Source of the DNA: Sodiomyces alkalinus F11
Lineage: Eukaryota > Ascomycota > Sordariomycetes > Glomerellales > Plectosphaerellaceae
Assembly: GCF_003711515.1 (NCBI RefSeq)
Contig: NW_021167080.1
Coordinates: 2,522,252 to 2,586,251, forward strand
DNA: 64,000 nucleotides
Direction of reading: 5' to 3'
Shown here: positions 56,101-64,000 of the stretch, one piece after another
Position numbering within the stretch: position 1 is the first letter of the stretch
Layout of the letters: each line of letters opens with the position of its first letter
The notes under the pieces: model-generated
Database searches by the model: none
Told to the model about the DNA's origin: nothing
What the model saw: the letters and a program-made list of their open reading frames with translations, nothing else
Translations under genes and position numbers: made by a program

Positions 56101-59100
56101 AGGGAGCGAGTTTAGGAAATGGAAACACTTGAGTTGGTTTCCTAGATCCGGATCGGAAGACCTGGATTCTTTCGATGGGCCGTTCTCCCGTCCTCTGGGG
56201 GAAAGGGGAAGTTGTCAAGGTTTCAGATGACAGCGAATTTGTCTCGGTGACACCGCAGAAAATGACAGGAGATGGCTGTGACTACCACATGCGTGCAGGT
56301 AGTGCAACCGGGGAAGGGGAGTTTGAGGTTGCGAGTTGCGACGAATGGTATATCAATGCCGGAGTCTGTTGCCCTTACAGCCCTTACGCTTACTCGGAGA
56401 AGTGCGGTTGGGACTGTACGCCATCAAAGCGGGAGGCGTAGGTGCAGGACCTGATGGTGCACTTTTGGCCTGAAGACTGGAATCACTCCTTAGGACCGTG
56501 AACAAAGATATTCTTTCTCGGGAGCAGTTCGCTTGTGATGTCGATCGGTTGAAAAAGAATTCGGGCCCGAACCATGAACTCAATTCCGCTTTATGCCGCC
56601 GCGTCAGCGCCTTTAATGTGACGTAGCGTCGGAACTTCGCCATAACATCGGCCCTGTATCGAGACTCGCTGTAGACAGAGGAATAAGAACAAAGAAAAGA
56701 GTAGCTATGATAGGTACGCATGCTGGGTACAAGGGCGTCATGCCCCCTAGCGAGGAAAGAAAGGGTGGCAGACGATGAAGCTCAAGTTTCCTGTTGCGGA
56801 GACTCAGTGGTTCCAAGTGCGGTGCTACTGACCTGAGAACGGGACGGTGGCCGGTCTCGTTCTGTGCAACATGGAGGCACGTTGCATGTCATACAACGGC
56901 TCGCCCTCGACAGCGGGAGATGTTCGGGGTTAGCGGATTCATGGGGAGGACGCGTGATTTCCTTGTCTGTCGGTTGCCCATGGTGCTTCGTTGGTTTCCG
57001 GCGTTGCCGATGGAGGGCTCTTCTATCACTAATCCACTCTAATATTGATATTGGACACGAGTCGAGAGACCCCGGTAGATGATTACCGATGAGTCGATGA
57101 CCGACACGCCAGATGACTTCCTGTCTTCGAGATGGCGACAGACCGCCGGAGTCACCGAGGGAGGCGGGGATTTTAGGGTTAAGTGATAGCATAAACCAGC
57201 TCTGCATCCATGAAATAGATAAAGAGCGAGCCCAAGGCATCAATGCAGGCTCGTAGCTATTAGTATAAAGAGCGAAAAGACGAGGTGACAGATGAGGGAT
57301 GAGTAGGGGATGAGAGATGATAAGAAGTTGTGAGACGTCGGTTATTGAAACGGGTGGATATGGTAAGCTGACTAATAACTGAAATAAAGGTACATGTACA
57401 GACCATCGAGACACGACTCTGCTGACTACTCCGGTCGATATACCATTACATAACGCCATCTTATCGCGTAGCCACCCAGCGGAAAACAAGCCTCTTTGTA
57501 TAGTATTTGTACGACAGTACACTTCAAACAGATTGCTTGGGATGGCTGGGTATGGGAGATATTCATATGTTGGAATATTCATAAGGTTGGCAATGAAGCC
57601 CTATATGACTAGGTAAGAGATCCAAGTCATGTCTCGCTTTGATACATTTGCGCTCGAGTCCGATTCTGGTCCATTGCAATGGATGCAGGCTGTTGAAGGA
57701 ATATTCAATATAAAGAAGGGAAGAGAGTGAACGAATCTCTTCCTCTTTCTACCTACTTGCCTTTCTTTTTCTTCATGTCCTTTTTTCCTCTCTGTTTTCC
57801 ACCGGTAAATTGCAACAAGTGGCCGAATTCCCGTCGTGTAGCCGAGAACGTGTCGAGGATGGCCGTTTGTTGATCCTGTTATCCTGTTATTCCATGGAAG
57901 CGAGAGCCGGGGGCATTGAGGGACGGAGAGATTATGGAATCGAGACAGAAAAAAATCGAGCTGATTCCGTCGTTTATCGTGATTGAAGTTGCATCTCAGC
58001 TAGTTCCCGGCACGTCATATGCGACTTCCCATGCGTTTCTCTGCAATGCAACGTTGAAGTTGGCTCTCCCTGGTCATGAGCCATGGGTGCACCCAGCGTT
58101 GCTTGGAGGTAATCCGCGACTAACACTGAGCGGTGTCTCTCCCTCGAGAACATGATGCCACAGACCGGCGGTAAGGCAATAAGACAGCACATACCCCTCT
58201 CTGAAGATTTGCACCCGGCGACCTCGGTCTGCGGTTAACGACAAGCCAAGACTGGCCTCTTCGCCTTTCACAGTTAGCCAGTGACGAAATGACGCCCTTG
58301 TAGCCAGCTTGACAGGCCCTTCCCTGTCTATCCCCTCGGGAGGGACGGGTTCGCCCAACGAGGTACCTTATTTTTGTATTCCGTATACCTACTAGGTGTT
58401 TTCCTTTCGGAGTAGCGGCGGGCGTCTGGATTACATGTTTACTCCGTAGGGAATTTCACGTAAGGTAGGAATCCCCTGTGAAGTCTTCGATTATTTTCCT
58501 TTTCCTTTTCTTTTTCTTTTTCTTTTTCTTTTTCTTTTTCTTTTTCTTTTTCTTTTTAGTTTTAGTCGGATGATCGTCGTCGGAAGTTCTAAAACCTGTA
58601 ATCTGAGGTAGTTCCTGCCCTTAGGTACATCGATTACAGGGATATGTTCGCGTGCTGGGTGGCCAAGCACCAGAGACTTCACACCGGTACCTTTGGCGTT
58701 TTAGCGGCAGATAGGTCCATAAAAGCAATAACTAATTAAGGCGGCAGGCAAGACCGTTGCGGCCTGCTACCACTCAAGCCACCTCCGTAGGTATCTACAA
58801 GTATCCCCGGATCTCCACAATGTTGGGGTTGGCACGAGGAATCCACTCGCGACAAACGTCTCTTGCCTCGTCTCTTCCATCTGAGCCCTCGACCTGGCTC
58901 CTTGAACGCCCCAATCCCCTTCATCCGATCACCGACCACTAACACACCGCAACATTCTGCACATGCATCTGCATCTGCAGCCATAGCATAGCATCCATTC
59001 GCTGCTGTCTGTAACCTCTTTCTCTTCCTCTCTGCCGATCCATTCGCGAAACCCGCGACGGTGGGGGAGCGAAGCTCAGAACGATTCCCCCCACCACACG

Positions 59101-59157
59101 GTCCACACCCTTAACAACCAACCACCCAGCCCTGCTCTTTCTAGCTGGGCTAATGCC
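53169..59157. other. 6-kb intergenic region between divergent genes
   Basis: Lies upstream of both the APSES-like gene (minus) and the OPT gene (plus). Base composition is normal, without RIP. Several open frames exist (the longest 266 codons at 56,782-57,582, minus), but none has a recognised domain. It contains an A/G-rich tract near 53,425-53,460 and the pyrimidine repeat at 58,492-58,557. Long promoters or transcribed leaders are common for APSES regulators; an unannotated transcript is possible. Confidence 0.55.
58492..58557 (+). repeat. (CTTTTT)n simple repeat
   Basis: About ten units of a 6-base pyrimidine repeat, CTTTTT, in the upstream region of the OPT gene. Confidence 0.92.
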
Positions 59158-62100
59158 ATGATTGATGGAAGGGAGCCTGCTAATAACGTCAATGTTTCTT
59201 CTGCTTACTTGCTCTCTTCCCCTCCTGTCTCCCCTTCCACCGACCTCCGAACTTCGTCCGAGCTTGCGAGTCCGCCTTTACAACCTTCGAACCCCGGCGA
59301 TCCTGATCCCGTTCCTCTTCGGCCTCTAGGCCAACGCGGCCGTCGACCGCCAGCCAGCACTTCTGATTTCGAATCCTCCGAACTCGAACCGGAAACCGAC
59401 CCAGATTGTCGTACTCGACCTTCCTCCCATTCGAGGGAGCCAAAGTTCGAGCCCGTCTCGCATTCTCTCCTGGCTCGGGTCGAGGTCCCGACCCTTACCT
59501 CCTCCTCGACGACCACGGCGCCTATAGAACATGGTGTAGACGCCGACGTCACGATAGACCAAAGACGTTCCTCGTGCTCCCGCCCCGCCCGAACGGAGTC
59601 CGACTGCCCCATGCGCTCAAAACCTTCCCTCTTGCGGTCCTCCGGGCGCAAAGTCTCGTACGGGTCTCTCTCTCAGGCAACGGGCCATGATGCGTCTCCG
59701 TCAGAGAGCGAATCCCAGTCCGGCGACACCCATCTCCTCCGGGATGTCAGCACTACGAGGTCCGAATCGTCCAGGGGCAATACGCTCTCAAGGCAAACCT
59801 CGCGCATCTCCGAGGATCTCGATACCGCCGCCCTGGGTAACGGCCCGGAGAGTCGCTTTGGTGTCGGCCACATCGCCATGCCCAGCGACGCCTTTCGGGA
59901 TTTCAAGTCTGACGCCGGAGACGAAGACGAGGACTTGTACCCAGGCTACGACTACGACTACGCCGACAGCGACCGCGGCGACGAACCGTCCCTCGATGAC
60001 TCCCCTCACGACATAGTGAGGGCCTCCGTCCCCCCAAGCGACAACATCACCCTCTCCATAAACACCCCGCGCATGTGGACCCTGTCCATTCTCTTCTCCA
60101 TTCTCGGCTCGTCCACGAATCTCTTTTTTTCTTTGCGATACCCCAGCGTTTCCATAACTCCCGTCATCGCCTTGTTGTTGGTTCACCCGCTCGGTCTCTT
60201 GTGGGATTACCTCTTCAAACGCCCCACCGATCCGCCGCAAGAGTTCATAGACGGCCTGCGCGCCTCCCCCGCCTCCCCCCACCCCGAGAGAAGGACGATG
60301 GGGAGTCGCTTGCGTCTCTGGCTGGCGCAGGGCCGGTGGAATAAGAAGGAGCACACGTGCGTCTACGTGAGCAGCAACGTCTCCTTCGGCTTCGCCTTTG
60401 CGACCGACGTCATCGTCGAGCAAACCAAATTCTACAATCAGGAAGCCACCATTCCCTACCAGGTGCTCCTGACCTTATCCACCCAGACCTTGGGATATGC
60501 CTTCGCCGGCCTCGCCCGCCGCTTCTTGGTGCGGCCCGGTGGCATGGTTTGGCCCGGTACCCTCATGTCGGCCGCCATGTTTTCCACCCTCCATAAGGAG
60601 GAAAACAAACCCGCCAACGGCTGGACCATCTCGAGGTGGAAGTTCTTCTACTTCGTTTTCGGCAGCGCATTCACCTTCTACTTCCTGCCGGGCCTGCTGA
60701 TGCCCTGCCTGAGCTACTTCAACGTCGTCACCTGGTTCGCGCCCAAAAACGTCGTTGTGGCCAACTTGTTCGGTGTCGTCTCCGGGCTCGGTCTTTTCCC
60801 CATGACCTTCGACTGGGCCCAGGTCACTTACATCGGTTCCCCGCTCCTCGTGCCTTTTTGGGCCGCCGTCAACGTCGTCGGCGGCCTGTTCGTCGTCATG
60901 TGGCTCATCGCTCCCATTGCCTACTACCTCAACCTCTTCTACTCCTCCTACATACCCATCATATCCGCCGCCGTCTTTGACAACACCGGCTCCGTCTATA
61001 ACGTGACGAAGATTCTTACCGACGATTTCCTCTTTGACCGAGAGTCGTATAAGGAGTACAGCAGGGTCTTCCTGCCCATCACCTACGTACTGAGCTACGG
61101 GCTCCAGTTCGCCGGCCTGGCCGCGCTGCTCACGCACACAGCGTGCTGGCATGGCAAAGAGATTTGGGAAACAGGGAGGACCGCTTGGAGAGAGGCACGC
61201 GACGAAGGCAAGGCATCGTATCAACCTCTCTCCACCCAAGAAGGACCCGGGGGAACCGGGAGACCCGGCAGCGCGGGGTCGTTCTCACGGGGTTCGCAGG
61301 CCCCACCATCGCGGCTGGAGGGTCATCTCCTGTTTAACGAGGACGTCCACTATCGGCTGATGAAAAGATACAAAGACGCCCCCATGACATGGTATCTGTT
61401 GACCTTTGTCATTATGCTGGCAATAGGTATTTTTGTCGTCGAATAGTGAGTCGGTGTCCATGTCCTTTCTCTTTTTCTATTTTGTTTTTTAAAAAAGAAA
61501 TTATTTCTTCTTTTTGTCGTCTTCTTCCTCACGGCACCCTGCTTACCGAATGGGTCATCTCCCATCAGCTATCCGATCCATTTACCTTGGTACGGTCTGC
61601 TGTTGGCTCTAGCCATCTGCGCCATCTTCTTCATCCCGAACGGCATAATCATGGCCGTTACCAACCAACACAGCAGCATCTACCTAATCTGCCAACTCAT
61701 TTGTGGGGCCGTGTTCCCCGGCCGACCCATCGCGAACATGGTCTTCGTGACGTACGGGTACATCTCCTCGGCGCAGGGCATCAAGTTCGCATCGGATCTT
61801 AAACTGGGCCACTACATGAAGATCCCGCCGCGCATCATGTTCACGGTACAAATGGCGGCCACCATCGTGTCATCCGTGACGCAGATCGTCGTGCTGAACT
61901 GGATGTTCGCGAACGTGTCGGGCCTGTGCACGAGCGAGGCCGTCAACGGCTTCACCTGTCCGCTCGCGCGGGTGCACTTCAACGGCTCGGTGCTCTGGGG
62001 CGTGGTGGGGCCGGAGGAGTTCTTCGGCCCGAACGCGACGTACCGGTCGCTCGTCTGGTTCTTCCTCCTGGGGGCGGTGCTGCCCATACCGCTGTGGATG

Positions 62101-62472
62101 TACAGCCGGGACCGGAAGAACAGCATCGTGCGCAAGGTCAACCTGCCGCTCATGTTCGGGTCCATGTCGTGGATCCCGCCCGCGACGGGGCTCAACTTCT
62201 CCGTGTGGGCGCTTGTGTGCTACATCTTCAACTACCACGTCAAGCGGCGCGCCGGCGCGTGGTGGTCCAAGTATACCATGACCATGAGCGCCGCGCTCGA
62301 CTCGGGCCTGGCGCTCGGCATCATTGTTGTCTTTTTTGGGTTCATATATCCCGGCGTTGTCGACAGTTTCAGGTGGTGGGGGACCGAGGTGTACAAACAG
62401 GGCTGCGACTGGCAGGCCTGCCCTTATAAGACCGTGCCGGAGGGAGGGCACTTTGGACCGGATACGTGGTGA
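59158..62472 (+). CDS. Oligopeptide transporter, OPT family
   Basis: Two exons, 59,158-61,445 and 61,569-62,472. The 123-bp intron has donor GTGAGT and acceptor CAG. The protein has 1,063 residues. The splice joins GIFVVE to YYPIHLPWYGLLLALAI, a well-conserved OPT segment. The membrane part starts near residue 302 (RMWTLSILFSILGSSTNLFF); NKKEH at about 394-398 is a variant of the OPT NPGPFxxKEH motif; EEFFGPNATYRSLVWFFLLGA lies near the end. The family imports small peptides, glutathione-like or metal-chelating compounds with protons at the plasma membrane. The 300-residue N-terminal region is Ser/Pro-rich with an acidic, Asp/Tyr-rich patch at about 250-282, making the protein longer than the usual 750-900. 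The substrate is not evident. Confidence 0.93.
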
Positions 62473-63064
62473 TGTGATGATATGAAGGCAATGATCTCGC
62501 GGAATGGACGTGGTTATGAAATGTGATGTGTTTTACGCCATATACGCAGGTGAATCTACCAAATCATTCTAGATAGCTTTTGGAAAATGGAAGGCCGCGT
62601 TGTTGGTACCTTATATAGGCATAGAGATGGGCATATCGTAGCATAGACTATCTTCTTCTCTTTTCTTTTTTTTTCTTCTTCTCAAATACAAAATACCCAT
62701 GGATATATCTGCATTCACTTGTGGAGTTTGGTTCGAAATTTGACTTTGGTGCGATGGCCTCTCCTATACGGAACATGTCAAGTCGGGTAATTAGTAAGCT
62801 GACGTGAGGAGGCATGGAGACACCGAAGGAAATGGGCTTCTCACCGAAGTACACCTCGGTCAGGAGACCCTTGTCCACTCTTCTTCGCTTTTTCATATCC
62901 CGACTTGGACATATTACGATGAGAATGTTCTGACAAACTCAATTCAACTTTTATTTCGTCTTTGCATTTTCATTGCTTCGTGTTTTTCAAGTCTTTACGC
63001 ATCATTTCAAAAAGGCCAAGTCTAAGCAGATGGACTTGTGTGGAAAATAGGGACACAGCCCAAT
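62473..63064. other. Intergenic region between OPT and rkm5 genes
   Basis: 592 bases. Holds a T/C-rich run near 62,650-62,685 and ordinary A/T-rich 3'-flank and promoter-like sequence. No gene seen. Confidence 0.6.
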
Positions 63065-64000
63065 ATGTCTACCCGAGCACTTCTCAGCTCATTCGAGGAA
63101 GAGGTCCTTGACCCGGAAGAAGGTTTCAACGACTTTGAAACTGTCAAATTTAGCACTAACATGACCCAACAGAAACATTCGATCTCTTCTCCCACCCGAT
63201 CCCCTCGCAGAATCTAGGCTTCATCGACCCTAAAGCACAGAGCCTCGATGTCTCTGTCTCAATCCCCCCAGGTAACCAATCGACAGGTCCGGGAACAAAA
63301 GGAGCAGCGGCAAGAGAAGCAACGCTAGACTTCACCATCCACCAGTCGCCCGCGATCCTATCGTCGGACCGCGCAGGCGGTACGACAGGCGCAGTCCTGT
63401 GGAAAATCACGCCGCTATTCGCAGGATGGCTCGCCTCGCCCCTGGCCCAGCCGTTCTTGCCATCCCCCGCAAGCGAGGCCAGCACACGCCCCGGCCCGTC
63501 CTCTCCGCCGTCGATCCTCGAGCTCGGATGCGGCATCTCCGCCCTAACGGCCTTAGCCGCCGCATCCCGTGTGCGGAGGTACGTCCTCACCGACCAGCCC
63601 TACGTGAGTAAACTGGTACGGATGAACCTTGACGAGAACCGGGCCCCTCCCTCTTCCTCCTCGGGGAAGCGCCGCAAGACGAAGGGTTCCGGCTCTGCTG
63701 CTGTTGCTGCTGCTGCTGCTGCGCAGGGACAAGCGGTCGGGGGAGGAGAGATCCACTTCGTCCCGCTGGACTGGGAATTGGACCAGGTCACGCCTGCTCT
63801 GACCTGCTCGCCTGACAGGCGGAGCTTTGACGCCGTGGTGGCCTGCGATTGCGTCTACAACGAGGCGCTCGTGGGGCCGTTCGTCCAGACCTGTGCGGAT
63901 GCGTGCCGGCTTCGGCTTCGGGAGGCAGAGGAGGGCCGAGGCGGGGAGGGGGCGGCGGAACCATGCGTTTGCATTGTTGCGCAGCAGCTTCGCGCCCCCG
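63065..64000 (+). CDS. rkm5: Ribosomal lysine N-methyltransferase 5 (Rkm5-like), 3' part beyond window
   Basis: Exon 1 is 63,065-63,122 and exon 2 starts at 63,173. The 50-bp intron has GTTTCA donor, CACTAAC branch site and CAG acceptor; it is required because the upstream frame has a stop at 63,157. Splicing gives DPEEETFDLFSHPIPSQNLGF. Seen: the AdoMet-binding motif ILELGCGISAL at about 132-142, then YVLTDQPYVSKLVRMNLDEN and FDAVVACDCVYNEALVGPFV, hallmarks of Rkm5 and METTL21-type enzymes. Rkm5 in yeast methylates a lysine of large-subunit protein Rpl1. A Ser/Gly/Ala-rich insert with a GCT repeat (63,693-63,722) separates two core motifs. The frame is open to the window end. Confidence 0.9.

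Noticed and set aside
56782..57582. 266-codon minus-strand frame in the 6-kb intergenic region
   Set aside because: No domain, no compositional sign of coding, and no splice context. Chance is likely in GC-balanced DNA, though a transcript test would settle it.
63156..63590. 144-codon minus-strand frame over rkm5
   Set aside because: Shadow of the GC-rich methyltransferase exon, whose plus-strand motifs are clear.
1..64000. CRISPR arrays, rRNA or tRNA genes
   Set aside because: No regularly spaced repeats with unique spacers and no rRNA or cloverleaf tRNA sequence were noticed by eye. A covariance-model scan was not possible, so a single tRNA could be missed.

Overview
The window comes from a filamentous ascomycete (Pezizomycotina, probably a Sordariomycete). 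Six ordinary fungal genes have short GT-AG introns and GC-rich coding sequence. Between them sits about 42 kb of transposon DNA almost emptied of CA and TG dinucleotides and filled with TA, while CG is kept. That is the signature of repeat-induced point mutation (RIP). The species cannot be fixed from the sequence alone.

Layout. Left flank (1-6,632): the 3' part of an inositol-monophosphatase-family gene and a two-intron MFS transporter. Middle (6,633-49,059): an 8-bp satellite holding one nested transposon block. Right flank (49,060-64,000): a Cns1/TTC4-type Hsp90 co-chaperone, a four-exon APSES/Xbp1-like DNA-binding protein on the minus strand, a 6-kb intergenic stretch, an OPT-family oligopeptide transporter and the 5' part of an Rkm5-type lysine methyltransferase that runs off the end.

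The transposon block can be unpicked to the base. A Mutator-like element (MULE, 6,663-48,698) has about 155-bp terminal inverted repeats and an 8-bp target duplication. It was split by a chromodomain Gypsy element in minus orientation (Gypsy-B, 7,668-46,934, duplication CCCGA). Gypsy-B was hit twice. One hit was a Tad-like LINE (9,196-23,050, 15-bp duplication), itself hit by a second Gypsy (Gypsy-A, 9,725-16,948, duplication ATATT). The other was a third, very large Gypsy (Gypsy-C, 29,688-45,945, duplication AATAG), itself hit by a small gag-only LTR element (42,902-44,935, duplication CTAAG). Removing each insert with one copy of its duplication rejoins a reading frame in the element below. 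With inserts removed, the sizes are about 2.8 kb (MULE), 9.1 kb (Gypsy-B), 6.6 kb (LINE), 7.2 kb (Gypsy-A), 14.2 kb (Gypsy-C) and 2.0 kb (gag-only).

The most unusual content is not the standard gag-pol. Each of the three Gypsy elements carries a long extra reading frame between the end of pol and the 3' LTR, on the strand opposite to pol. Gypsy-C also has a second extra frame in sense. None of these four proteins is one I recognise. Two have Cys/Tyr-rich segments that may be RIP-eroded zinc-binding sites. All coding remnants in the block have stops that fit CAG, CAA or TGG turned into TAG or TAA, so nothing there looks able to move by itself.
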